Origin: Phocaeicola vulgatus ATCC 8482
GTDB lineage: Bacteria; Bacteroidota; Bacteroidia; Bacteroidales; Bacteroidaceae
NCBI RefSeq assembly: GCF_000012825.1
Contig: NC_009614.1
Coordinates: forward strand, 3,658,001 to 3,722,000
Direction of reading: 5' to 3'
Length of the DNA stretch: 64,000 nt
The position numbers were made by a program, and so were the translations under genes. Shown here in pieces: positions 17,251 through 27,300 of this stretch. The stretch's first letter is position 1, and every line of letters starts with the position of its first letter. Below the pieces are notes generated by a model. It saw nothing but the letters and a program-made list of their open reading frames with translations. It had not been told where the DNA came from and did no database searches.

Positions 17251-18369
17251 ATGACTAAAAAAACAGATAAACAAGCAATTGATAACTTGGCAGATAATTT
17301 CAATGGTTATGCGGCACTGCTTCGTAAAATCAAGCAGCGGGTATTGGTTGCCCAACAACGAGCGATTTATGCCGCCAACGAAGAAATGCTCCGAATGTAT
17401 TGGGATATTGGAGGTATGTTGCAGCAAAGTCAAGATGCAGATGGTTGGGGCAAGAAAACCTTGCAACGCTTGTCCGTGGACTTGAAGAACGATTATTCCG
17501 AAATAAAGGGTTTTTCTGTGCGCAACATGCAGTGTATGATACAGTTCTTCAACGAATACAATCAAGAACTTACGATGGTGAAAGGTGCTGATTCTTCAAT
17601 TGCGCAATCAATGATTGCGCAATTAGGCGAATATAATTTTTCCTTTCCTATCAAACATCTAGGTTGGACGCATAACCTGATACTCTTACAACAAGTCAAG
17701 GATATTCGCGCACGGCATTGGTATATGGTGCAAAGTATTACATCGCATTGGAATACACGCTATCTGCAAGAAGCTATCAAACTTGATGACTATGGCAAGC
17801 ATGGTGCGTTGGCAAACAATTTCACTGAAACCCTGCCTGTTCCCGAAGCAAACGATGTGAAATCAATGCTCAAAGACCCGTATATATTCGATATGCTGAC
17901 CTTTACCGACCAATACAATGAGCGTGATGTAGAAATCGGTTTGGTGAAACATATAGAGAAATTCCTTGTGGAAATGGGTGCAGGTTTTGCTTTCATGGGA
18001 CGACAATACCATATTGAGGTGTCAGGAGATGATTACTATATTGACATATTGATGTACAATACCTTCCTACACCGCTATTTGGTGATAGAGTTGATAGATA
18101 CGGAGTTTATGCCGGAATATATCGGTAAGCTGAACTTCTATTGTTCTGCTGTGGATGACATCCTTTGCCGGGAGGGGGATAATCGAACCATAGGTTTGCT
18201 ACTTTGTAAAAGCAAAGACCGTATCAAGGCTGAATATGCTTTGCGTGACATTCAGAAGCCAATAGGCATATCCGACTACGAATTAGGGCAAGCCTTGCCG
18301 AAAGATTTCCGTGGCAGTTTGCCTACGATTGAGGAAATAGAGAAAGAACTGGAATCTGATAGCCACTAA
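17251..18369 (+). CDS. PDDEXK nuclease domain protein, YhcG/DUF1016 family
   Basis: From ATG 17251 the protein has 372 residues. The N-terminal DUF1016 domain (about 15-180) includes RVLVAQQRAIYAANEEMLRM and YWDIGGMLQQ. The C-terminal PDDEXK-type nuclease domain includes FLVEMGAGFAFMGRQYHIEV, DDYYIDILMYNTFLHRYLVI and ELIDTEFMPEYIGKLNFY; the Asp in YIDIL and Glu in VIELI are the likely metal ligands. Such genes are frequent in defence and restriction-modification islands. It stands alone with its own promoter, and its stop codon abuts a receptor gene fragment in another frame, so it appears to have landed inside that older gene. Its exact activity is not known. Confidence 0.85.
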   Translation: MTKKTDKQAIDNLADNFNGYAALLRKIKQRVLVAQQRAIYAANEEMLRMYWDIGGMLQQSQDADGWGKKTLQRLSVDLKNDYSEIKGFSVRNMQCMIQFFNEYNQELTMVKGADSSIAQSMIAQLGEYNFSFPIKHLGWTHNLILLQQVKDIRARHWYMVQSITSHWNTRYLQEAIKLDDYGKHGALANNFTETLPVPEANDVKSMLKDPYIFDMLTFTDQYNERDVEIGLVKHIEKFLVEMGAGFAFMGRQYHIEVSGDDYYIDILMYNTFLHRYLVIELIDTEFMPEYIGKLNFYCSAVDDILCREGDNRTIGLLLCKSKDRIKAEYALRDIQKPIGISDYELGQALPKDFRGSLPTIEEIEKELESDSH

Positions 18370-19076
18370 ACATATACGTTACATATCTGAACGGATATTC
18401 CGAACTTCAGGGAACACCGGGATTGCGCCCTATGACAAACTATAACCTGAATGGTACGTACATACTGAAACAGAAGTATATTTTCGGTCTGTTCTACACG
18501 CATACATCCGATTACTTTGCCCAAACACCTTATCAGGCAACAGGCCGACTGGCATTGATATACAAAAATACCAACTGGAATTATATGCGTATGATAGGTG
18601 TGAATGTCATTTTGCCGCTCAGCATGGGAAACTGGTATGATGCAAGACTCACGCTTGTAGGCATGCAGGCACGGCAAAAATGCGACCGTTTTTTTGATGT
18701 ACCATTTGACCGCAAAAAATGGCTGTTTATCGGCACACTTGACAACAGCTTCAAAGTAGGCAAGAACCTATCCTTTGAATTGATAGGAAACATACAGACA
18801 CCTTTCATTCAGGGAACGTTGGATCTTGCCAGTTCATTTAATCTCACAGCCGGAATGAAATGGAATTTTGCCAAGGACAGATGTTCGCTTACGGCACGTT
18901 GCAGTGATATATCCAACTCCAGTATGCCGGATATGAAGGTTCACTTCAAGGAACAATATTTGGATATGGATAGCGGATACTATACCCGTACTGTATCTCT
19001 GAATTTCACATACCGTTTCGGTGGTTATAAAAAACAGAAAGTAAAAGGAGTGGATATATCACGATTTGGACACTAA
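18369..19076 (+). pseudogene. C-terminal fragment of an outer-membrane beta-barrel receptor
   Basis: The frame is open from about 18369 with no good start (first possible codon TTG at 18423) and reads IYVTYLNGYSELQGTPGLRP, the NP.LxP-like segment of outer-membrane beta-barrel family proteins. It ends after SLNFTYRFGGYKKQ, with the aromatic strand near the end expected of a barrel. About 235 residues remain of a protein that should be about 750-800. The break coincides with the end of the YhcG-type gene. It is almost certainly not expressed as a functional porin. Confidence 0.7.
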
Positions 19077-19421
19077 AAAAAATGAAAAACAAATAGTGCA
19101 ACGTAATTTGTATTAGATGCTTACTGATAATGGTTTATGCTATCAATGCTCTATTAATCAATAGTTTACTGGTGGTAAGCCGGAAATATGGTCGTAGCCT
19201 TTAAGGGTATATTCTAAGTGGTGAATATTTAACCCTTTTAGTTATTATTAACTCATCTACGGTGTCAATACGAGCGATTTATTCTTTTTTTCGGTGCAAT
19301 TCGTTTCCGATATTTCACTTCTATTTGGGCTCAATGTCTAAGCCAATACAAAGGTACAATATTTTATCCGATATTGTTTGTTACTTATTGTTTTTTGGAA
19401 ATAATTTTATTGTAGATATTA
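19077..19421. other. Non-coding stretch with one hairpin
   Basis: No gene is supported here. An imperfect hairpin at about 19200-19242 (AAGGGT..ATATTC with GAATAT..ACCCTT) followed by T-rich sequence could be a terminator for the receptor fragment. Otherwise the stretch is AT-rich and featureless. Confidence 0.4.
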
Positions 19422-20320
19422 TTACCTCCACAAAGGCTCTTGTTCCCGATTACGAGGGAAGCCCAACAAGCGAGTGTTCACTGATGGATGGCTTATCAAG
19501 AGTTGCTTGAAATCGGTAATGAATGTATTTTCAAGAACAATGGAGTTGAGCCAATACACAACACAGCATAATTGTGGATAAAGAGTTTGTTCTCGGAATG
19601 AGAAATCAGCAATCCATGTATTTGGCATACGTTCTGGCATCTTTGGTTTTACCGGAAAGACACGGTTGGACAGTCGTGAATGATGAGCACAACAATTACG
19701 AAGCACCGCAAGACACTCTAACCAGCTTCTAAAAAATTGTGATGATTCAAACCGAACTCTCTTGCGACAGCATGTTTTGCCGTGGCATTTGAAAAATTGG
19801 AATAGAGCTTAGAGAGTGTTCCCATTGAGATAACCTCCAATGTTTTCCATACAGGAGGCAGCTCTGGTTCGTTGTATTTGCGGAAATGCTCAGTAATAAA
19901 ATCATCGTGTGAGCGTTCCACCTCTTTACGGATAACAGCTAAATTGGTAGTAAAACGAGCCTCATTGGTGGCAAAGTTTTCGTCCATAAACCAAAATGCT
20001 CCAAATTCAAGAGCAAAGTGCTTGATTATTTTTGTGCGAACAGCAACTTCAATCGTTTGAATGGCAGTAAAGAGCAAAGCCCTAAGTTGCTTATCAAAGG
20101 AATACAGGTCGATAATATCTGCAAAACGACAACCTTCTCTAAATTGATGCGTAGTGTGGTCAGCTTCAAAATGTCGCCAATAACCAGCAAGACGAAAATA
20201 GCTTATGATGTCAAGGGCTTTAACAGCTCGCTCAACATCATCAATAAGCAAACCTCTTTCTTTGAGAATATCAATTTGTTGTTCCGTGGTTATGGCTCGA
20301 TTTGTATACCTGACTCCCAT
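19422..20320 (-). pseudogene. Abi_2 family abortive-infection protein, frameshifted
   Basis: The 5' part from ATG 20318-20320 encodes MGVRYTNRAITTEQQIDILK and SYFRLAGYWRHFE, typical of Abi_2 (AbiD/AbiF) phage-defence proteins, and stops at 19718 after HHNFLEAG. The rest continues in the next frame as WLECLAVLRNCCAHHSRLSN to 19422, with the Abi_2 RNxCAHHxRLxN signature. One base is missing around 19720. Restored, the protein would be about 300 residues, the family's normal length. The R-x-x-C-A-H-H motif, thought to be HEPN-like, is only in the second piece, so the protein is probably inactive unless ribosomes slip. Confidence 0.82.
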
Positions 20321-20329
20321 AAATAAAAA

Positions 20330-20376
20330 TGTCCCGCTGGGTACGCTAATCTTACGGGAAGCGAGCGGGATTTGTT
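20330..20376. promoter_or_regulatory. Inverted repeat just upstream of the Abi_2 gene
   Basis: TCCCGCT near 20331 pairs with AGCGGGA near 20368, enclosing a GC-richer loop in otherwise AT-rich DNA. It sits in the leader region of the Abi_2 gene and may be an operator or mRNA hairpin. Confidence 0.35.
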
Positions 20377-20545
20377 GGTGCAAAGGTAATTAATTATTTC
20401 TAACCTACCAAACAATAGAGCAAATATCAAACAGATATTTTTATCTTACCGCTTCTTTTTCAAATGTTTTTCCGTAATTCTGTACTCGGATTTGGGTAAC
20501 CATTTCCATGCATTTGAAAATAAAGAAGCGTTATGCTACTCTTGT

Positions 20546-20665
20546 AAGTGCGAAGCTTGAGAAACTAAACACAAAATCAACAAGAATAGGCATGGTAGTT
20601 CCCACGTTATAGCGTGGGCTGCTTTACCATATCTGTTGATTTAGGTTTTCTCAGGACCTGCACTT
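20546..20665. ncRNA. Strongly folded palindromic element, possible structured RNA or MITE
   Basis: Five nested stems pair across 120 bp: AAGTGC (20546) with GCACTT (20660), GAGAAA (20559) with TTTCTC (20647), AATCAACA (20575) with TGTTGATT (20634), ATGGTA (20592) with TACCAT (20625), and CCCACG (20601) with CGTGGG (20613) around a TTATAG loop. All register with each other, forming one long hairpin with internal bulges. I do not recognise the family. It could be a small RNA, a retained transposon palindrome or the folded end of a vanished element. Confidence 0.45.
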
Positions 20666-20689
20666 TAAAATGTGGTTATTGGCAGTGTC

Positions 20690-20871
20690 ACACTTCTTTT
20701 TTAGGAGAAAGTGTTACGACAAAAAGAAAAAAGTCAATAGATCTAGCAGTTCAATCCGGGGCAGCTAACGAAGTTGTGTCTAGATATGGATCGGCCTCAA
20801 AAGAACATTTAGTATCCTATTCTGGTGTTGACTCACAGTACATAAATGGGATTAAAATTTGGAATAAATAA
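20690..20871 (+). pseudogene. C-terminal gene fragment, unknown protein
   Basis: From about 20690 the plus-strand frame reads like real protein (KKSIDLAVQSGAANEVVSRY, then KEHLVSYSGVDSQ) to TAA at 20871. The upstream part of the frame runs through the palindromic element and is Cys-rich and unlike coding sequence, so the true N-terminus is missing. I do not recognise the product. It looks like the tail of a larger accessory gene left behind by deletion. Confidence 0.4.
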
Positions 20872-20916
20872 ATCGGGTGTCTTTCTGCAAAGAAAAAGAG
20901 TCGTTCCGATGCGTTT

Positions 20917-21426
20917 CCAGGGCTCACAAGGCTCAAGGCTCACTTATGCGGTATTTTAAACCTTGGTAGATGTGTAAGTATTTGCTTTACAGTCTGTTTG
21001 GTGGGACAAAACGTGCGGGTTGAATATTATTCTTTGGTCTTTGGAAAGTTCAGGATTGTCTTGACTTTGTCTGTCGTTTTATAGAATTTGTGTTTGCTTT
21101 GACCAGGCTTGTTTTTTGCCGGGTTTTATTCATAATGGCCGGATCAATGGATATGGGGCACATTCGGATTTTTCACGATGCCCGGAATGACCAAGTGATG
21201 ATGTCAATAGAAGTTTCTTTTATTTATACATTTTTCTTTCCGGTAAATGTCGGATGCGTTCGTGTATGTCTGGGGCTCATTATATTATTCATTTTATTTT
21301 TCAGAATATAGTCTTGTCCCCTTCTTTTTATTGTAATTAATTAAAAATCAGCGCGTTATTAGGTTTCTTGAAGCTTGTTTTGGGCTTAAATACCGCCTAA
21401 GTGAGCCTTTGAGCCCTGAGCCTTGG
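20917..21426. repeat. Long-range inverted repeat, arms of about 45 bp
   Basis: The left arm (20917-20960) and right arm (21385-21426) are near reverse complements around the shared words TACCGC, TAAGTGAGCCTT and GAGCC. They enclose about 420 bp in which I see no convincing gene. The stretch from 20872 to 21646 is otherwise non-coding apart from the 21-bp repeats at its end. Confidence 0.55.
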
Positions 21427-21437
21427 AAAGCTTGGTG

Positions 21438-21595
21438 AAAAGACCTTGTAATTCCTTTCAAAAGACCTGTTCTTTGTATAAAAAGACCTTGACGTTTTTT
21501 TAAAAGAACCTTGTCTTTGACGCCAAACATCAGGACCTTTTTTTAAAATGTCTGGATCTTTTTCAAAAACAACAAGACCTTTTTTCAAAAGGAAC
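21438..21595. repeat. Degenerate ~21-bp direct repeats upstream of the GH2 gene
   Basis: AAAAGACCTTG or a close variant recurs at about 21438, 21460, 21481 and 21502, then as weaker copies near 21531, 21551 and 21573. Most steps are 20-22 bp. The array ends about 50 bp before the GH2 start codon. Frames read through it are low-complexity and not real genes. Confidence 0.6.
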
Positions 21596-21646
21596 GGGTA
21601 CAAACGGACGGCCGGTCCGTCTCTTTTCCCAGATAGTGTAATAATT

Positions 21647-24271
21647 ATGAAGAAACTGTTTATTTTACTTGTGTGCCTGTTGCCTGTGTTGGCACAAGCT
21701 CAAATGGAAACCTCTGTAGCCGGATTCATCCCTTTATCCGGTAGCGGAAGAATAGTATATAATTTCAATCCCGGATGGCGCTTTCATCGTGGAGACATAA
21801 AAGGCGCGGAAGCCGTACGTTTTGATGATACATCCTGGCAGGTAGTGTCTGTTCCGCATACTGTGGAACTGATGCCTGCCGAGGCAAGCGGTTGCCGTAA
21901 CTATCAGGGTGTGGCATGGTACCGGAAACATTTTGTGATTCCTCAAGATATGAAAGGAAAAGAGGTGTCGCTTCATTTTGAGGGAGCTATGGGAAAACAG
22001 GTGATTTATTTAAATGGCAAGAGGGTGCAAGAGCACTTGGGAGGATACCTTCCTTTCACTGTGCAACTGACGGAACAGGGGGTACAGCCCGGAGACAGTT
22101 GCTTGCTGGCAGTGATGACGGATAATAGTGATGATAAGAATTTTCCTCCGGGAAAACGTCAATATACCTTGGATTTCGCTTATCATGGAGGAATTTACCG
22201 GGATGTGTGGATGATAGGAAAATCAAGTGTAGCTATTACAGATGCCTTGGAGGCCGATAAGGTGGCCGGAGGTGGAGTTTTTGTGCATTTTGACAATATA
22301 AGCGGGAAAAAAGCGGAAGTGTATGTGGATACGGAAGTGCATAACAGTGGAAAGCAGACGCGTACCGTAGCCGTGGAGACGGTTTTGGCGGATGCCGGCG
22401 ATGTTCCCGTAAAACGGGTTTCGCAACAGGTGAAGCTGCAAGCAGGGGAATCGAAGACGGTGCGGCAACGGTTTGCAGTTCGCAATCCTAAGTTATGGTC
22501 TCCTGACTCGCCTTATTTGTATAGGATACAATCTCGTGTCAAAGCCGGACATGAAGTGTTGGATGGGGGAGTGACACGTGTGGGGATCCGCAAAGCGGAA
22601 TTTAAAGGTAAGGATGGCTTTTGGTTGAATGGCAAGCCTTTTGGTCAATTGGTCGGCGCGAACCGTCATCAGGATTTTGCATACGTGGGTAATGCGCTGC
22701 CCAACAGCCAGCAATGGAGGGATGCCAAACGCTTGCGTGATGCAGGATGTACCATTATCCGTGTAGCTCATTATCCGCAAGATCCGGCATTCATGGATGC
22801 TTGCGACGAAATGGGGCTGTTTGTTATTGTGGCTACTCCGGGATGGCAATATTGGAATAAAAATCCGGAGTTCGCAAAGCTGGTACATCGGAATACCCGT
22901 GAGATGATACGCCGGGACCGCAATCATCCCAGTGTGCTGATGTGGGAGCCTATTTTGAATGAAACGCCTTATCCGCGCGATTTCGCACTGGAGGCGTTAC
23001 GGATTACACGGGAGGAGTTTCCTTATCCCGGACGTCCTGTAGCGGCAGCCGATGTTCATTCGAAAGGAGTGGCGGAAAACTATGATGTGGTGTACGGATG
23101 GCCGGGAGATGATGAGAAGGCAGACCGTCCGGAACAATGTATTTTTACTCGTGAGTTTGGCGAGAATGTGGATGACTGGTATGCACATAATAATAATAAC
23201 CGTGCCAGCCGTAGCTGGGGGGAACGCCCGTTGCTGGTGCAGGCGTTGTCATTATCAAAGAGTTATGATGAAATGTACCGCACTACAGGGCAGTTTGTCG
23301 GTGGGGCGCAATGGCATCCTTTTGACCATCAGCGGGGGTATCATCCCGATCCGTATTTCGGGGGCATTTATGATGCGTTCCGTCAGCCTAAATACGCTTA
23401 TTATGCTTTTCGCAGCCAGTCTGCCGCGACATTGAAGCATCCTGTGGCGGAATGTGGGCCTATGGTGTTTATCGCCCATGAGATGTCTCCTTTCTCGGAT
23501 GCCGATGTGGTGGTGTTCAGTAATTGTGACTCGGTTCGTCTCTCTGTCTATGACGGTACTGAGAGCCGGACGCTTCCGGTTGTTCATGCGCAGGGACACA
23601 TGCCTAATGCCCCGGTGATATTCAAGGATGTATGGGATTTCTGGGAAGCACGCGAGTATAGTTATAAGCAAAAAAACTGGCAGAAAGTAAATATGGTGGC
23701 AGAAGGAATTATAGACGGTAAAGTGGTTTGCACCTATAAGCGGATGCCGTCACGCCGCAGCACGAAGTTGCGTATGTATGTGGATACGGAAGGAAAGCAA
23801 TTGGTGGCAGACGGTTCGGATTTTATCGTAGTGGTGGCCGAAGTGACGGATGATAGCGGTAATGTGCGCCGTCTGGCAAAAGAAAATATCGTATTTACTG
23901 TAGAAGGTGAAGGACGAATTATAGGGGATGCCTCTATCAATGCCAATCCGCGCACGGTGGAGTTTGGCTCTGCTCCCGTATTGATCCGTTCTACCCGCAA
24001 GCCCGGCAAAATAAAGGTGAAGGCCCATGTGCAGTTTGAAGGAACGAATGCACCGGTTGCTACGGAAATAGAATTAGAAAGTATTCCGTCAGAACTGCCT
24101 TTCTGTTATACGGAGGAGGAGACGGATGCCCAATCAGCCGGAGCAGGACTGGCCGGAAGCCCTGTTAGAACAGAAAGAATGGCGGGGAAAGTTGTGCTGA
24201 CAGAAGAGGAAAGGCAAAAAGTATTGATGGAGGTGGAGAGACAGCAAACTGAATTCGGTACGGAGAAGTAA
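21647..24271 (+). CDS. Glycoside hydrolase family 2 protein (beta-galactosidase-like)
   Basis: The start at ATG 21647 gives 874 residues with a clear signal peptide (MKKLFILLVCLLPVLAQAQ); the longer frame would begin inside the repeat array. The GH2 order is present: sugar-binding jelly roll (about 35-190, WYRKHFVIP), Ig-like domain (about 195-310) and TIM barrel (about 315-610). The likely acid/base is Glu439 in PILNE and the nucleophile Glu503 in FTREFGE. C-terminal Ig-like domains follow. It probably acts in the periplasm on galactose- or uronic-acid-ended oligosaccharides; the exact sugar cannot be read from sequence. It is the first gene of the pectin-type locus. Confidence 0.88.
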   Translation: MKKLFILLVCLLPVLAQAQMETSVAGFIPLSGSGRIVYNFNPGWRFHRGDIKGAEAVRFDDTSWQVVSVPHTVELMPAEASGCRNYQGVAWYRKHFVIPQDMKGKEVSLHFEGAMGKQVIYLNGKRVQEHLGGYLPFTVQLTEQGVQPGDSCLLAVMTDNSDDKNFPPGKRQYTLDFAYHGGIYRDVWMIGKSSVAITDALEADKVAGGGVFVHFDNISGKKAEVYVDTEVHNSGKQTRTVAVETVLADAGDVPVKRVSQQVKLQAGESKTVRQRFAVRNPKLWSPDSPYLYRIQSRVKAGHEVLDGGVTRVGIRKAEFKGKDGFWLNGKPFGQLVGANRHQDFAYVGNALPNSQQWRDAKRLRDAGCTIIRVAHYPQDPAFMDACDEMGLFVIVATPGWQYWNKNPEFAKLVHRNTREMIRRDRNHPSVLMWEPILNETPYPRDFALEALRITREEFPYPGRPVAAADVHSKGVAENYDVVYGWPGDDEKADRPEQCIFTREFGENVDDWYAHNNNNRASRSWGERPLLVQALSLSKSYDEMYRTTGQFVGGAQWHPFDHQRGYHPDPYFGGIYDAFRQPKYAYYAFRSQSAATLKHPVAECGPMVFIAHEMSPFSDADVVVFSNCDSVRLSVYDGTESRTLPVVHAQGHMPNAPVIFKDVWDFWEAREYSYKQKNWQKVNMVAEGIIDGKVVCTYKRMPSRRSTKLRMYVDTEGKQLVADGSDFIVVVAEVTDDSGNVRRLAKENIVFTVEGEGRIIGDASINANPRTVEFGSAPVLIRSTRKPGKIKVKAHVQFEGTNAPVATEIELESIPSELPFCYTEEETDAQSAGAGLAGSPVRTERMAGKVVLTEEERQKVLMEVERQQTEFGTEK

Positions 24272-24307
24272 TATAGATAGAACGCGGACTTATCTCGTTC
24301 CAATCTA

Positions 24308-24320
24308 ACCAATAATTGGT
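24308..24320. promoter_or_regulatory. 13-bp perfect palindrome upstream of the hybrid sensor gene
   Basis: ACCAATAATTGGT is a perfect two-fold palindrome about 40 bp before the promoter element at 24361. It could bind a dimeric regulator. There is no other evidence. Confidence 0.3.
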
Positions 24321-24360
24321 ATTTAACTAATTTCAATTTAAGTACCAACGGATTTTTTCT

Positions 24361-24368
24361 TATCTTTG
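24361..24368 (+). promoter_or_regulatory. -7 promoter element for the hybrid two-component gene
   Basis: TATCTTTG matches TAnnTTTG exactly and lies 28 bp before the ATG at 24397. This suggests the sensor is made from its own constitutive promoter, separate from GH2. Confidence 0.6.
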
Positions 24369-24396
24369 ATCTCGGTTTGAAGAAAACTAAATACTT

Positions 24397-27300
24397 ATGA
24401 AGAAATATATACTTATTATACTTTGTTGCCTGACAAGCTTTCCTCTGTGGTCATATAATGTGAATATGATTGTGGAACATTATTCTGTAGATCAAGGGCT
24501 TCCTAATAATACGGTAAACTGTACCTTGAAAGACAGAGATGGCTTTATCTGGTTCGGAACCTGGTATGGCTTATGTTGTTTCGATGGAGTGAAGTTTAAA
24601 ACATTCAATAAACAGGAGCACGATTCGGATGTGCCGCCACGTAAGATCCAGCGCATAGTCGAGGATAAAAACGGGTATATATGGGTAAAGACCATTGACC
24701 GTAAGTTGTATGTCTTCAATAAAGTGACCGAATGTTTTCATGCTGTTTATGATGACATGAAGAACTATTCGGAGAATATTCAGGTGATAAAATTACAAAA
24801 TACGGCCGAGGGGGATGTGTTGTTGCTGACCAAAGATAAAAATCTGTTGTTGGCCGGGGTAGATGAAAAGGGGCAGGTAACTATCAAGATTCTGTTCGAC
24901 TCTCGGGACGAGATAAACAAGCATGATTATACACTGAAACACCATGTCCTGTGCGAAACGGAGGAATATATCAGTTGGATAGGAACTGATTATAAGGTGT
25001 CTGCCGTGCATAAAGGAGCGGAATTGGCATCCCGGCCTGCCGATTTCATAACCAGTAAGATTAATTCCGGTGACAAGGATAGTTTTACCAGTTTCTTTGA
25101 GGATGGCAGGAAGGTATGGGTCGGAGATCGTGCGGGTATTTTTTACAGTATCGATGTAAGGACCGGTTTGGTAAACCGGTATGTACTTTCCGAAATAAAA
25201 GGTGCGATCAGCAATTTGCTGGTTACTCCGGCAGGTTATGTCTATCTCAGTGTGGCCGGACAAGGTACATACGAATATGATTTGGCCGAGCGCAGGTTGC
25301 AAAAGATAAATACTGAAATGAATGACGCTATGGTTACTCATGCATTCATAGACCAGTATGATAAAATATGGTTTCACGAAAATGAGAAGGCGCTGATTTA
25401 TTATGATCCGTTGAACCATACCGCAAAACGGTTTCCGTTTACCATGTTCGGCAAGATAACCACCCTGTATTCGGAAGATGCCGGCGAAAGAGGGCTTTTT
25501 TTCCTGTCTCCGGCAGGAGAGGCCTGGTTGTTCGACAGGGAACATGTGGAGATGGTTTATATTAATAAATTGAAACAACTTTCTAATGATAGGGCAAATC
25601 AGCAGTTTTATCATCTGATGTTGGATAATGACGGGGTATTGTGGCTTTCCTCTGCCGATGAAGGGGTGTATTGCATGAATTTCCCCAAGAAGCAATTCAA
25701 TCTGCTTTCGTTGTCTCCGCAATCAGCCGGTCGGGAAAATTATGCGACAGGGGTAAGAGCCCTTTTCCAATCAAAAAGTGGCGATATCTGGGTGGGCACC
25801 CGTTGGCAGAGTGTTTATCGGATGGACCGGAACGGTGTAACCAAACATGTTTTTTCGACAGGTGACGAGCATATAGGTAATGTATATCACATCATGGAAG
25901 ACGACAAGGGAAACCTTTGGTTCTCTACCAAAGGCGACGGATTGGTGAAAGCTGTTCCTGATGAGAAAGCTGCAGGTGGTTTCCGTTTTAAACGCTATCT
26001 GCATAATTTGTCTGATTTGTCGTCGATCAGCGGGAATGATGTGTATTTCACTTATCAGGATGAAAAGAAAGGTATCTGGGTGGGTACTTTGGACGGAGGA
26101 TTGAATCTGCTTTGTGAGGAAAATGGGGAAGTCACTTTTAAGAATAAATATAACGGATTCAAGAACTATCCTACGTATGGCCTTTATATGGAAGTGAGAA
26201 ATATGATAGAGGATAATGACGGGCGTATGTGGGTAGGTACGATGGACGGGCTGATGTCTTTTAAAAACAACTTTGCCTCAGTGGAGCAGATTGATTTTGA
26301 AACCTATCGTGGTTCCAACCGGGTAAATTATGCCGATAGCGATGTGTACGCGCTTTATAAAGACGAGTTCTCTCAGATATGGGTATGTGTGTTTGGTGGA
26401 GGATTGAGCAAATTGTCGGGATACGATGAGGAAACGCATAAGCTTTCATTTAAATCGTATGGCTGGGAAGACGGATTGAATAATGATGTGGTGATGTCTA
26501 TTATAGAAGATGATAACGGTTTTCTTTGGCTTGCTACAGAAAAAGGACTCTCTTGTTTTGACAGAGCGACAAGCCAGGTGCGTAACTATGACAAATATGA
26601 TGGCTTTCCTCCGGTTGTGATGGAAGAAAACACCGCACTGAAAACGCTGGACGGAGAACTTTGGCTGGGGTGTAAAGAGGGTATCTTGACCTTTTCTCCC
26701 GATAAGCTGGAAACGCAAAGATTTGATTATAATACATTTATTGTAGGATGTCAGATATCAAACCGGGATATACGCAGCTATACGGACCATCCCATTATTG
26801 ACCGGTCCATTACCTATACAGACAGGATTACATTGAATCATAACCAGTCCATGTTTACTTTAGAGTTTGCGGCGTTGAACTATAATAATCAGAACCGTGT
26901 GTCTTACAAATATATTTTGGAAGGATATGAAAAAGAATGGCACTATAACGGGAAGAACCGTATAGCATCCTATACCAATGTTCCTCCCGGCAAGTATCTT
27001 TTCAGAGTACAGACACTGGATGAGGCAAATCCCGGTTTGGAGTCTTTCCGTGAGTTGACCGTTGTCATTCTGCCGCCTTGGTGGGCCAGTTGGTGGGCGT
27101 ATGTTATCTATATGATTATAGCCGTAGCCTTATTGCTGGTGGCTATAAAATTATCTCTTTTCATGATTAAGGTGAAGAATGATGTGTATATCGAACAAAA
27201 ATTGTCCGAATTGAAAATCAAGTTCTTTACCAATATCTCGCATGAGTTGCGTACTCCGCTGACTCTGATCCAAGGGCCTATTCAGGAACTGAGAGAAAAG

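Noticed and set aside
19706..20320. Abi_2 gene as two separate functional genes
   Set aside because: The two frames join perfectly into one family-length protein with a single-base change; the second part has no plausible start or ribosome site.
20614..20871. An intact 85-residue gene in this frame
   Set aside because: Its first third runs through the palindromic element and looks non-coding; only the last ~60 codons resemble a protein, so it was listed as a fragment.
21397..21603. Minus-strand ORF with KKG/KKT-rich repeats
   Set aside because: It is the translation of the AAAAGACCTTG repeat array and has no promoter or ribosome site.
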